Origin: Bacteroidota bacterium
Lineage (GTDB): Bacteria; Bacteroidota; Bacteroidia; Flavobacteriales; Flavobacteriaceae
Assembly: GCA_027621505.1 (NCBI GenBank)
Contig: JAQCBK010000004.1
Location: 1 to 64,000 of the forward strand
DNA length: 64,000 nt
Direction of reading: 5' to 3'
Notes under the pieces: model-generated
Seen by the model: the letters and a program-made list of their open reading frames with translations, nothing else
The model's database searches: none
What the model was told of the DNA's origin: nothing
Translations under genes and position numbers: made by a program
Part shown: in pieces, positions 1 through 10,536 of the stretch
Position numbering within the stretch: position 1 is the first letter of the stretch
Layout: each line of letters opens with the position of its first letter

Positions 1-68
1 TTTTAATTTTTAAAATTCTTAGTATTGAAAAAATCATACATGATCCTTTTTGGAGTGTTCCTTCTCAG

Positions 69-746
69 TCAAAAAGCTATAACATTCATGTAACGCGTGC
101 TTTTGTATCCTCCCCCTACTTCAAATAGGCCCTTGTAGTCATAGGTACCGCCAAAATGTATTGTATTGCCTATCCCCGGAATGATCTTGGAACTGATAAA
201 GGGATTGATCGAGGAGTCCACTGTCTCTAACCCGATTTTATAGCCTGCTAATAAATAGGTGGAAGGTGTCTCATCTCAGATAAACGAGTCATTGTCGGTG
301 TACTTGATGGGGTTCAAGAAATTAGGGATGGAAAAAGAAACATAAAACTTTTGTGTTTTGTAGAGACCTCCAAACCCAAACACAGGGTAGGTCTCCTTAG
401 TGATGTCAGGAATAGCTGTAATGGGTGTATTGGTCAGACGCTGTATCGCCTCTACATCTGTAAATTTGGTATGTGCTCCTGCCTTGATTCCCAATGATAG
501 GGTTTTCCCTGCCCCAACAGTGAGCTGAAAACTGGCGTCTAATGAGTAGAGGGTTCGTTCGTCAATAAAAACCTTATTGTTGGTAATGGAAAGTCCAAAA
601 GCCAAGTTCTTTTTGGGATTACCGCTATAATAAAAATAGTTCATCTTTGGCGCACCACTAACCCCCTGCCAAGTGGATCGGGTGGTAAAAGAGAGGACCC
701 TCCCTTCTGATCCTGCATAGGCGGGATTAAAAGCGGCTTTTGTTTT
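69..746 (-). pseudogene. PorP/SprF family outer-membrane protein remnant
   Basis: Reading the minus strand from 746 gives a frame with the PorP/SprF signature (FNPAYAGSEGR, then TRSTWQGVSGAPK), followed by beta-strand-rich sequence typical of this type IX secretion/gliding-associated family. The gene is broken in three ways. There is no start or signal peptide: an in-frame TAG lies at 747-749, directly before the first recognisable residues. An in-frame TGA at 276-278 interrupts the protein after NDSFI, yet the same frame continues with family-like sequence (TYLLAGYKIG, later GLFEVGGGYKSTRYMN). It then ends at TGA 69-71, short of the family's C-terminal strands. About 225 codons remain of a usual 300 or so. 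No partner genes (sprE-like, large adhesin) are nearby. The family assignment rests on motif recognition; the stops are seen directly. Confidence 0.8.
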
Positions 747-788
747 CTATTTTCTTTCACTAGTCAAAACATGTTTTACTTGTTCCAT

Positions 789-821
789 AAAATAAAAAAC
801 CCACAACATCCGTTGTGGGTT
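789..821 (-). terminator. Rho-independent terminator of the tRNA-Ser gene
   Basis: A perfect 10-bp stem (798-807 with 812-821), a 4-nt loop and, on the minus strand, a following T-rich tail (TTTTTTATTTT). It lies directly 3' of the tRNA. Confidence 0.85.
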
Positions 822-829
822 TCCTTTTG

Positions 830-914
830 CGGAGAAAGAGGGATTCGAACCCCCGGAGGTGTGACCCTCAACAGTTTTCAAGACTGCCGCATTCGACCAC
901 TCTGCCATTTCTCC
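830..914 (-). tRNA. tRNA-Ser (anticodon TGA)
   Basis: The minus strand reads as a class II tRNA of about 85 nt. The acceptor stem GGAGAAA pairs with TTTCTCC, with discriminator G at 830. The anticodon loop CTTGAAA carries TGA (complement of 878-880). There is a long variable arm as expected for serine, and a T arm with GGTTCGAATCC. The 3' CCA is not encoded. It reads UCA and, by wobble, other UCN codons. Confidence 0.96.
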
Positions 915-923
915 TTTGGGGTG

Positions 924-931
924 CAAATATA
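924..931 (-). promoter_or_regulatory. Bacteroidota-type -7 element of the tRNA-Ser gene
   Basis: On the minus strand the sequence TATATTTG matches TAnnTTTG exactly and ends 9 nt before the tRNA 5' end, the expected spacing for a start just before the tRNA. A TTG triplet 23 nt upstream may serve as the -33 element. Confidence 0.6.
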
Positions 932-992
932 AGATTTATCCCATTTTAAGCCACCAATTTTATAAAAAACCCTTTTGTCATTTTTTAGTGGT

Positions 993-2123
993 CTAATATT
1001 TAGTATATCCAACAATTTCGAGTCCATAGCCTGTGATTCCAACCCTTGGCATCTTACTGGAATTACTAATCAAGTTTAATTTTTTAATGTTTAAATCATG
1101 TAAAATTTGTGCTCCAATACCAAAATCACGATGATCCATAACAATGGGGGGAGCCTTGTCTATTTCTCCCTTGCGTTGCATGCCCTCCAATTTTTTTATT
1201 CTGGACAATAGATTGTCCGAGGATTGTTGTTGATTGATAAAAATGACCGCCCCTTTTTCTTCTCGATTGATCAATGAGAAAATATCATCGAACCCTTTTG
1301 TAATTTCTCCCGTCAAGGTACTCAGTATGTCGTTGCTAATTCTCAGGGAATTGATTCGTGTCAAAACAGCCTCATCCTCTGTCCAGTTTCCTTTGGTGAG
1401 TGCCAAATGGATTTGCCCATTGGTAGTTTGTTGAAAAGCCCTAAGGCGAAATGTTCCAAAGCGGGTAGCTACTTGAAAATCACTTTTTTTCTCAATCAAA
1501 CTGTCGTATTGCATTCGATAGGCCACCAGATCCTCTATGGAGACAATTTTTAGATTAAATTTTTCAGCCACCTTCAACAATTCCGGCAATCTTGCCATCG
1601 ATCCATTCTCATTCATGATTTCAACAATTACTCCAGCAGGCTCAAAACCTGCCAAACGAGCAAAATCAGTGGCAGCTTCTGTGTGTCCTGTCCGACGTAA
1701 CACCCCTCCATCTTTTGCAATCAAGGGAAATACGTGGCCAGGTTTCGTCAAGTTGCTGGCAACAGTGGTTTTATCAACCAATGCGCGAATGGTTTTTGAT
1801 CGATCTGCAGCTGAAATTCCAGTAGTTACTCCATTTCCATTGTAATCTACAGAGACCGTAAAAGCGGTATCCATCGGATCTGAGGTAGAACTGACCATGC
1901 GACTCAATTTTAATTTTTTACATCTTTTTTCTGTCAAAGGCGTACAAATTAAACCTTTACCGTAGGTTGCCATAAAATTGATCTTTTCTGGAGTGATGAT
2001 CTCTGCTGCTGCAACAAAATCACCTTCATTTTCACGATCCTCATCGTCAACCACAATGATAATTTCTCCCTTTTTTATGGAGGCAATTGCTTCTTCAATA
2101 GTATTGAGTGATTTTTTTGGCAT
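993..2123 (-). CDS. ribB: 3,4-dihydroxy-2-butanone-4-phosphate synthase with degenerate GTP cyclohydrolase II domain (RibBA-type)
   Basis: Riboflavin biosynthesis: converts ribulose 5-phosphate to 3,4-dihydroxy-2-butanone 4-phosphate. The N-terminal half (about 1-205) has the RibB motifs: the acidic loop DDEDRENEGD, GISAADRS, and GHTEAATDFARLAG. The C-terminal half (about 210-376) is a RibA-type domain in outline and keeps the late motif DHRDFGIGAQIL, but the zinc-binding Cys cluster and HSECLTGD-type region of active GTP cyclohydrolase II are absent, as is the EGRGIGL segment. It therefore probably makes only the RibB product. The ATG start is at 2121-2123, 6 nt after the permease stop, so it is likely the last gene of the ftsK-lolA-lptF operon. 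The stop is TAG. Confidence 0.92.
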   Translation of the reverse strand: MPKKSLNTIEEAIASIKKGEIIIVVDDEDRENEGDFVAAAEIITPEKINFMATYGKGLICTPLTEKRCKKLKLSRMVSSTSDPMDTAFTVSVDYNGNGVTTGISAADRSKTIRALVDKTTVASNLTKPGHVFPLIAKDGGVLRRTGHTEAATDFARLAGFEPAGVIVEIMNENGSMARLPELLKVAEKFNLKIVSIEDLVAYRMQYDSLIEKKSDFQVATRFGTFRLRAFQQTTNGQIHLALTKGNWTEDEAVLTRINSLRISNDILSTLTGEITKGFDDIFSLINREEKGAVIFINQQQSSDNLLSRIKKLEGMQRKGEIDKAPPIVMDHRDFGIGAQILHDLNIKKLNLISNSSKMPRVGITGYGLEIVGYTKY

Positions 2124-2129
2124 ATGTTT

Positions 2130-3578
2130 TTATGATTTTGATCCCATGAATTTGGAATATAATTTTTGAACGGGAACGATAATAAAATCCAAATTGACTA
2201 AACCTTCATCGGATGAGGCTCTTTTGGTCAGGTAAATTGCAACTGGAACCAAAACCATTGTCGATATCCAACTCGCCAAGATAGGGTTGATGCTATTATC
2301 TTCGGAGGCATTTTTTGCAAAAATACCGATGTAATGGTAGCATAAGAAAATGATGACTGATAAAACCAAGGGTAAGCCCAATCCCCCTTTTTTGATGATG
2401 GCACCCAGTGATGCGCCAATAAGAAACAGAAAAATACAAGAAAAAATCAATGTAAATTTTTCCAACATTATCATTTTGTGGACGTTGATCGCTTTCTGGA
2501 AAAGAAAATACGTTTTTTTCTTGTTTTCCAAACTTCTAATGATGCCTCCCAAGTCGCTTGACGAACTTTGTACTATTCGGATAATTTCGAAATTTTCATC
2601 TGTTTTTATGATATTTAGCAAATTTGCTTTGAGGACTGAATCGGTCTGAAAAGTATCCTTTTCTACGGTTCCATTTAATTGACTCGCATAATGTTTTTTA
2701 TTAAAATTATCACTGAATACTTTTCTCTGTTTTCTAAAGTCGCGTTCCAAAGTGTCGATACTTACTCTTAATTGACTGACTTTCTGCATTCTGTAAGTGG
2801 TGGTATATTGCTGCTCATTTAAATCTACATTATTAAATTGGGACAGATCTATATTCATCACATACTTTTCAAAATGGACTTTGGCATGTGGAAATCGTGA
2901 CCGTTCTTCGAAACTTTTTCCAAGAATTTCCTCGTATCTGTTTCCATCATACAAGACCAATTGAAGGGTAGCATCGGTGGTTTTACTTTTTAGTTCCCCA
3001 TTTTTAGCCTTGATGACAATTCGGTTTTTATAATCATCTGTTTTTTCATGGATGATGACATCCTCCAACAGTCTTTTGTTTTCTCCATATTTGCGCTTCA
3101 CCTTGATACTCATTTGGCCCAGATCATTGAAAACTCCTTCACGAATGGCGATGGCTGGTTTTAGTTTGGCTAAGTTTCTCCTTAAATTATAGGATTTTAC
3201 TTCACCAGACGGAATGACATAATTGGAAAAATAATAACTGCCAACACCAATAAATAGATGAACAATAAAAAGGGCGGTCATGCAACGGACAAGCGAAATT
3301 CCTGTGGATTTCATTGCAGCAAACTCATAATTCTCAGCCAAGCTTCCAAAGGTCATCAATGAAGACAATAAAATAGATAAAGGAAGAACAATGGGAATCA
3401 ATTTGGGAATAAAATAAATCAGAAATTTAAAGATGGTTTCGAAATCCAAGCCTTTTCCCGCCAGATCATCAATGTAGAGCCAAAAAGTTTGGACAACAAA
3501 AATCAACATACAAATAGAGAAGATGCTGACCAAACGGATCAAATATTGTTGAACGATATAGCGATCAAGGATTTTCAA
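2130..3578 (-). CDS. LptF/LptG family permease (YjgP/YjgQ)
   Basis: Inner-membrane subunit of the lipopolysaccharide transporter that drives LPS from the inner membrane to the Lpt bridge. The 482-aa protein has the family layout: three N-terminal transmembrane helices (about 14-120), a long periplasmic beta-jellyroll region (about 130-355) and three C-terminal helices. The opening MKILDRYIVQQYL is the standard LptF/G start. The initiation codon is TTG (complement of 3576-3578), 2 nt after the lolA TAG; no ATG fits. Whether it plays the F or G role cannot be told here. It is coupled to lolA upstream and ribB downstream, so two envelope-transport genes sit together. Confidence 0.9.
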   Translation of the reverse strand: MKILDRYIVQQYLIRLVSIFSICMLIFVVQTFWLYIDDLAGKGLDFETIFKFLIYFIPKLIPIVLPLSILLSSLMTFGSLAENYEFAAMKSTGISLVRCMTALFIVHLFIGVGSYYFSNYVIPSGEVKSYNLRRNLAKLKPAIAIREGVFNDLGQMSIKVKRKYGENKRLLEDVIIHEKTDDYKNRIVIKAKNGELKSKTTDATLQLVLYDGNRYEEILGKSFEERSRFPHAKVHFEKYVMNIDLSQFNNVDLNEQQYTTTYRMQKVSQLRVSIDTLERDFRKQRKVFSDNFNKKHYASQLNGTVEKDTFQTDSVLKANLLNIIKTDENFEIIRIVQSSSSDLGGIIRSLENKKKTYFLFQKAINVHKMIMLEKFTLIFSCIFLFLIGASLGAIIKKGGLGLPLVLSVIIFLCYHYIGIFAKNASEDNSINPILASWISTMVLVPVAIYLTKRASSDEGLVNLDFIIVPVQKLYSKFMGSKS

Positions 3579-3580
3579 TA

Positions 3581-4222
3581 CTAATTGTTGATATAATAAT
3601 TGGGGTAATCCGATGCATTGAAAACGAAGAAATTTTCGGGCAAGGGATTGTCCACATTCATATTGTTAATGGTCAAAGTGGTTATAGTTCCATTGTCTCC
3701 TACTTCAATCAGCTTATAGATGTGGTTCTCTTGGGTGTCAATCCCTATCAATAAAGATTTGATACCGCCATCATCTTGGGTGGGAATCAATTTGACGAAT
3801 TGTATTTTTTTCCCTTTTACCCTTTGGCTGATGTCCCAATGGTAGTCGTACCCCTCTTTATAAAATTCAAGCAGCTCTTTAGGATTGATTCCAAAATCTT
3901 CCGTTTCCTCTGCTTCAGTTAGGGTTATTTCTTCATTTTCAGGGACAATGGTATACAAGGTTTTTCCATCAAATAACTGGATGGCATCCAAAAAGTTTAA
4001 CCTGTACTTTTCGTCAGCTACCGTCACTTCACCGGAGTTTTCTTGGTTGATTTGTTCCACACGGTTGTTCAAAACATAACTGAATTCAAAGCTTATATTG
4101 TCATAGCTTTCCATCTTTTTGGAGGCCAATTCTAATAGCTTCTGGGCTTCGATTGAGGTTTGAGCCTTAACTACGGGTACCAAACCGATCGATAAGACCA
4201 AAAAAATCATTTTCAATTTCAT
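3581..4222 (-). CDS. lolA: LolA-like outer-membrane lipoprotein carrier
   Basis: Periplasmic chaperone family that shuttles lipoproteins towards the outer membrane. 213 aa with an N-terminal signal peptide (about 1-20, cleavage after VVKA-Q) and the beta-rich LolA fold (for example YDNISFEFSYVLNN, then DAIQLFDGKTLYTIVPEN, and the late LKSLLIGID-like strand). It lies 9 nt downstream of ftsK and 2 nt upstream of the permease, an arrangement common in flavobacteria. LolB is not in the window, consistent with its general absence in Bacteroidota. Confidence 0.88.
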   Translation of the reverse strand: MKLKMIFLVLSIGLVPVVKAQTSIEAQKLLELASKKMESYDNISFEFSYVLNNRVEQINQENSGEVTVADEKYRLNFLDAIQLFDGKTLYTIVPENEEITLTEAEETEDFGINPKELLEFYKEGYDYHWDISQRVKGKKIQFVKLIPTQDDGGIKSLLIGIDTQENHIYKLIEVGDNGTITTLTINNMNVDNPLPENFFVFNASDYPNYYINN

Positions 4223-4231
4223 AGTATAAAT

Positions 4232-6541
4232 TTAGACATCTTCTTGATTCAATAAGGCGTCCAAAGCATTCAAATCAGTAATGAGTACCTGCCTTGCCTT
4301 ACTTCCTTCAAATGGCCCCACGATTCCAGCCACTTCCATTTGATCGATAATTCTGCCCGCCCGATTGTAACCCAATTTGAGTTTTCTCTGAAGTAATGAG
4401 GCAGAGCCTTGCTGGGCCGTAACGATTACCTCAGCTGCTTCTCTAAAAAGCTCATCCCTTTCCGAAGGGTCTAAATCCAAATTACTGGCATTTTCCTCTA
4501 CATATTCCGGTAAAACATAGGCACTGGCATACCCCATTTGGGCGCCAATATAATCGGATATTTTTTGAACCTCTGGCGTATCCACAAATGCACATTGGAT
4601 ACGGGTCAAATCATTGCCTTGGGTATAGAGCATATCTCCTCGACCGATCAACTGGTCTGCCCCTCCTGAATCCAAAATGGTTCGAGAATCTATTTTTGAA
4701 GTAACCCGAAAAGCAATTCTGGCAGGGAAATTGGCCTTGATGATTCCCGTAATGACATTCACTGATGGCCTTTGGGTGGCAATGATCAAATGTATGCCTA
4801 CAGCTCGTGCCAGTTGCGCCAGTCGTGCGATCGGCGTCTCAACTTCTTTCCCTGCAGTCATAATCAAGTCAGCAAATTCATCAACCACCAAAACAATATA
4901 GGGTAAAAAACTGTGGCCGTCCTCAGGGTTCAACTTTCGTTCTCTGTATTTTTGGTTGTACTCTTTCAAATTACGACACATTCCGTTTTTGAGCAACTCA
5001 TAGCGGTTGTCCATCTCGATACAGAGCGAATTTAGGGTATGAATTACTTTGGTATTGTCTGTGATGATGGCTTCTTCGGTATCGGGTAATTTAGCGAGAT
5101 AGTGCCGTTCAATTTTATTGTAAATATTAAGTTCTACTTTCTTGGGGTCCACCAAAACAAATTTGATTTCGGCGGGGTGTTTCTTGTATAGCAAGGAGGT
5201 GAGTACAGCGTTTAAACCCACTGATTTTCCTTGACCCGTAGCACCCGCCATCAGCAAGTGGGGCATTTTGGTCAGATCAACAACAAAAGTCTCATTACTG
5301 ATGTTTTTCCCCAATGCAATGGGTAACTCCATTTCGGCTGATTGAAAACGATTGGAGCTTATGACAGAGCGCATTGAAACAACGCTGGCTTTCTGATTGG
5401 GTACTTCAATACCGATGGTTCCCTTCCCGGGAATTGGAGCGATGATTCTAATTCCCAATGCAGAAAGAGAAAGCGCAATGTCATCCTCTAAGTTCTTGAT
5501 TTTCGAAATCCGAATCCCTGCCTCAGGAACAATCTCATAGAGGGTGATTGTCGGGCCCACCGTCGCTTTGATTTTAGAAATTCCTATATTGTAATTCTTA
5601 AGGGTATCGACAATCTTGTTTTTATTTAATTCTAACTCTTCTTGGTCTATGGTAATAGTACCCTCTCCATAATCTTTTAAAAGGTCTATGATGGGGAACC
5701 TATATTTACTCAGTTCCAATTTGGGGTCAAAAAACCCCTGTTTTTCTACCAAAGATTGAGCTAGATTATCGATTAAACTTTCCTCCTCTTCGAAGGTCTC
5801 AATTTCCATGGCTACCTCATCTTTCTCCAATGGATTTTCTACTTCCAACGCATCAACTTCCTTTTCGGGTTCTATTGACTCGGTTTGATCTAAAAATTTG
5901 TCAATTTCAAGATCTAAACTGTTTTCTATGGCGACTTCATCTTGTTTATCTTCTTTCTTAAAAACAGACTGTAAGTAAAGGATGACTTTTTCTGGGGTCA
6001 GTTGCCACTGAACCACCAATATGGTAATCAAACTAAAGATCAATAAACCTATTACGCCAACTTTTCCGAGATAAGCCACGAGAAAAACATTGACTTCAAA
6101 ACCTATGATGCCTCCCAAAAGAGGAGAATCAATATGATAAAAACCAAAGAAAACAGATAGGCAGATCATATACAGAAGGCCCCAACTCCAATGGTTGAGT
6201 AACCTACTTTTTTCACGATCAAAAAAGAAAAGGTATCCGCTGTATCCCAAAAGGTAAGGAAAAATAAAACTGCTAATCCCAAACAGTTGGTAAATAAAAA
6301 AGTGGCTGGCCAATGCTCCTATTTTACTCAAAAGATTTTTCGATGGAATCTCTTTTTCAAAAAAGAAATCCAATGTGCTCTGATCGGATTGATGGTGAAA
6401 TAAAAAAGAGAAAAAGGATAAAGCCAATAAGCTCCCAATCAGTACAAGAAAACTACCAAACAATATTTGTCTTTTTCGGAAACGATGTTTTTTTTCTTCA
6501 GAAAATTCAGGTATGCGGGATCGCGAATGCTTTTTGGCCAT
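4232..6541 (-). CDS. ftsK: DNA translocase FtsK
   Basis: Septal DNA pump that clears and aligns chromosome ends during division and activates dimer resolution. The 769-aa protein has an N-terminal membrane domain with about four helices (27-48, 73-106, 119-136, 145-178) and a short acidic linker (about 195-265). The motor domain has Walker A GATGQGKS at 433-440 and the Walker B region VLVVDEFADLI. A C-terminal gamma winged-helix domain (LLQRKLKLGYNRAGRIIDQM) reads the KOPS orientation signal. The linker is short compared with E. coli FtsK, as usual in this phylum. ATG start, no Shine-Dalgarno. It is the first gene of a four-gene run. Confidence 0.96.
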   Translation of the reverse strand: MAKKHSRSRIPEFSEEKKHRFRKRQILFGSFLVLIGSLLALSFFSFLFHHQSDQSTLDFFFEKEIPSKNLLSKIGALASHFFIYQLFGISSFIFPYLLGYSGYLFFFDREKSRLLNHWSWGLLYMICLSVFFGFYHIDSPLLGGIIGFEVNVFLVAYLGKVGVIGLLIFSLITILVVQWQLTPEKVILYLQSVFKKEDKQDEVAIENSLDLEIDKFLDQTESIEPEKEVDALEVENPLEKDEVAMEIETFEEEESLIDNLAQSLVEKQGFFDPKLELSKYRFPIIDLLKDYGEGTITIDQEELELNKNKIVDTLKNYNIGISKIKATVGPTITLYEIVPEAGIRISKIKNLEDDIALSLSALGIRIIAPIPGKGTIGIEVPNQKASVVSMRSVISSNRFQSAEMELPIALGKNISNETFVVDLTKMPHLLMAGATGQGKSVGLNAVLTSLLYKKHPAEIKFVLVDPKKVELNIYNKIERHYLAKLPDTEEAIITDNTKVIHTLNSLCIEMDNRYELLKNGMCRNLKEYNQKYRERKLNPEDGHSFLPYIVLVVDEFADLIMTAGKEVETPIARLAQLARAVGIHLIIATQRPSVNVITGIIKANFPARIAFRVTSKIDSRTILDSGGADQLIGRGDMLYTQGNDLTRIQCAFVDTPEVQKISDYIGAQMGYASAYVLPEYVEENASNLDLDPSERDELFREAAEVIVTAQQGSASLLQRKLKLGYNRAGRIIDQMEVAGIVGPFEGSKARQVLITDLNALDALLNQEDV

Positions 6542-6595
6542 TGTAGTAGCTTATTAAACAAAAATACAAATTCAAAAGCAATCCCTGCTAAAAAT

Positions 6596-6627
6596 AAACC
6601 CCGAGACCTTTTTTGGCCTTGGGGTTT
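6596..6627 (-). terminator. Rho-independent terminator of katG
   Basis: Inverted repeat AAACCCCGAGACC / GGCCTTGGGGTTT (arms 6596-6608 and 6615-6627) with a T-rich loop. On the minus strand it is followed by ATTTTTA. It sits 26 nt past the katG stop and before ftsK. Confidence 0.8.
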
Positions 6628-6653
6628 TAATTGTACTTTTTTGGTTTGGGTGC

Positions 6654-8888
<2,235 letters not shown>

Positions 8889-8999
8889 TTAATTCCAAAA
8901 ATGTACTTCAAATTTATATTTATTTATGCAATCATTCATAACAACCCATAATAAATTTCTTTGCTATTATAAGAAATTTTGATCCATCGAAATATGATT

Positions 9000-10457
9000 T
9001 TAATCAACCTTTAATTTTTTGATTTTAATTTTAAAAAAGGCATACACTAGCGTCGTGATTGGACTGATCCAATTAAAGATGGCGTAGATAAAATACTCTG
9101 CCACACCCACACCCAATACGCCCGATTGATAAGCCCCACAGGTATTCCAAGGAACCAAAACGGAGGTAACCGTTCCAGCATCCTCTAAGGTACGACTCAA
9201 ATTTTCAGGAGCCAACTTTCGATTTCTATAGGCTTGGGCAAACATTTTTCCCGGCACCACTATGGCCAAGTATTGGTCGGAGGCGGTAAGGTTGACTGTC
9301 AGACACGATGCTGCGGTGCCTGCAATCAATTGAAAAGTAGTTTGAGCCCATTTTAAAAAAGCATTACTAATGGCTTGCAAGGCACCAATGGCATCCATCA
9401 CGCCACCAAAAACCATGGCACAAATAATCAACCAAACCGTTCCCAACATCCCTTGCATTCCTCCAGAAGAAAATAATTCATTCAAAAGGGGATCACTGGT
9501 TTCGATTTGGGTATCGACCGTAATGGCATTCAGTATGGTTTGGTAAATGGCGCTAGTGTGCAACACATTTCTTCCCGATAGTTCCAACAACAGTTGGGGT
9601 TGAAAAATCAGTGCAAAAACACCACCCAAAAGCGTGCCTACAAACAGTGCCAATAGGGGCGGTGTTTTTTTGACAATCATCAGGATGACCCCCAAAGGCA
9701 CTAAAAATAACCAGGGGCTGATATTGAACTTCTCACCAATGGATTCACTCAATAATGAAGTATCTACAGTTCCGTAGGTGGAAAATCCCAACCCCAAAAA
9801 AACAAACACCAACAAAGTAATACCAATGCTGGGAAGGGTGGTATAAAGCATATAACGAATGTGTGAAAAGAGTTCACCGCCCGACATGGCCGATGCCAAA
9901 TTGGTGGTATCGCTCAGGGGAGAAAGTTTGTCTCCAAAATAAGCCCCAGAGATCACTGCCCCAGCTACCATACCCACAGGCAAACCCAAGGCTTTTCCGA
10001 TACCGATCAAGGCAATCCCGATCGTAGCTGATGTTGACCAACTGCTCCCCGTTGCAAGAGATACCAAGGCCGAGATCAATACACAAGTAGGTAGAAAAAA
10101 GCGGGGGTTGGCGATTTGTAATCCATAATCGATCATGGCGGGAATGATACCGCTCAATAGCCATGTCCCAGCCAATGCCCCTACCAAAAGTAAAATCAAA
10201 ATAGGCCCAGTAACCGATTGTAAGTTTTCCCCCACCTTATGCAACATTTGTTCATAAGAGACTTGATTTCTGACTCCTACCAAACCAGCAACTGCCGCTC
10301 CCAACAAAAGAATAAACTGGTTGGAACCGCTTAGCGCATCATCTCCAAAAACGGTAACATTATAGGTCAACAATAAGACCAATATGATGATGGGGAGTAA
10401 AGCAGCTGATAAAGGCAGTCTTGAGGTTTTCAATTGGATAACTTTTAAAAAGTACAA
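9000..10457 (-). CDS. nhaC: NhaC family Na+/H+ antiporter
   Basis: Inner-membrane antiporter of the NhaC family; exports sodium (or another small substrate) in exchange for protons. About 485 aa with 11-12 predicted hydrophobic helices and the family's conserved stretches (ALVSLATGSSWSTSATIGIA, AVISGAYFGDKLSPLSDTTN, and later WNTCGAYQSGVLGV). No in-frame ATG precedes the first helix. The frame is closed upstream by TAA, so the start must be TTG, either at 10457 or eight codons later at 10433 (giving MKTSRLPLSAALLP); the second looks more natural. Substrate specificity cannot be read from sequence: some NhaC-type proteins carry amino acids or organic acids. Confidence 0.85.
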   Translation of the reverse strand: MYFLKVIQLKTSRLPLSAALLPIIILVLLLTYNVTVFGDDALSGSNQFILLLGAAVAGLVGVRNQVSYEQMLHKVGENLQSVTGPILILLLVGALAGTWLLSGIIPAMIDYGLQIANPRFFLPTCVLISALVSLATGSSWSTSATIGIALIGIGKALGLPVGMVAGAVISGAYFGDKLSPLSDTTNLASAMSGGELFSHIRYMLYTTLPSIGITLLVFVFLGLGFSTYGTVDTSLLSESIGEKFNISPWLFLVPLGVILMIVKKTPPLLALFVGTLLGGVFALIFQPQLLLELSGRNVLHTSAIYQTILNAITVDTQIETSDPLLNELFSSGGMQGMLGTVWLIICAMVFGGVMDAIGALQAISNAFLKWAQTTFQLIAGTAASCLTVNLTASDQYLAIVVPGKMFAQAYRNRKLAPENLSRTLEDAGTVTSVLVPWNTCGAYQSGVLGVGVAEYFIYAIFNWISPITTLVYAFFKIKIKKLKVD

Positions 10458-10506
10458 TTTACCCTTTTTTACAACTTCTTAAATCAATCTTAAACCCTAA
10501 CTTTTG

Positions 10507-10514
10507 TATTTTTG
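10507..10514 (+). promoter_or_regulatory. -7 promoter element of lpdA
   Basis: TATTTTTG matches TAnnTTTG and lies 22 nt before the lpdA ATG in the 79-bp divergent gap with nhaC. No clear TTTG -33 box at the best spacing. Confidence 0.5.
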
Positions 10515-10536
10515 GTGATAAATCGAAAATTAAACC

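Noticed and set aside
276-278. TGA in the PorP/SprF remnant as selenocysteine
   Set aside because: No SECIS-like hairpin seen directly after it, the family has no selenoproteins known to me, and the gene has other lesions.
1537-1845. 102-codon plus-strand frame within ribB
   Set aside because: Shadow of the ribB minus-strand reading frame.
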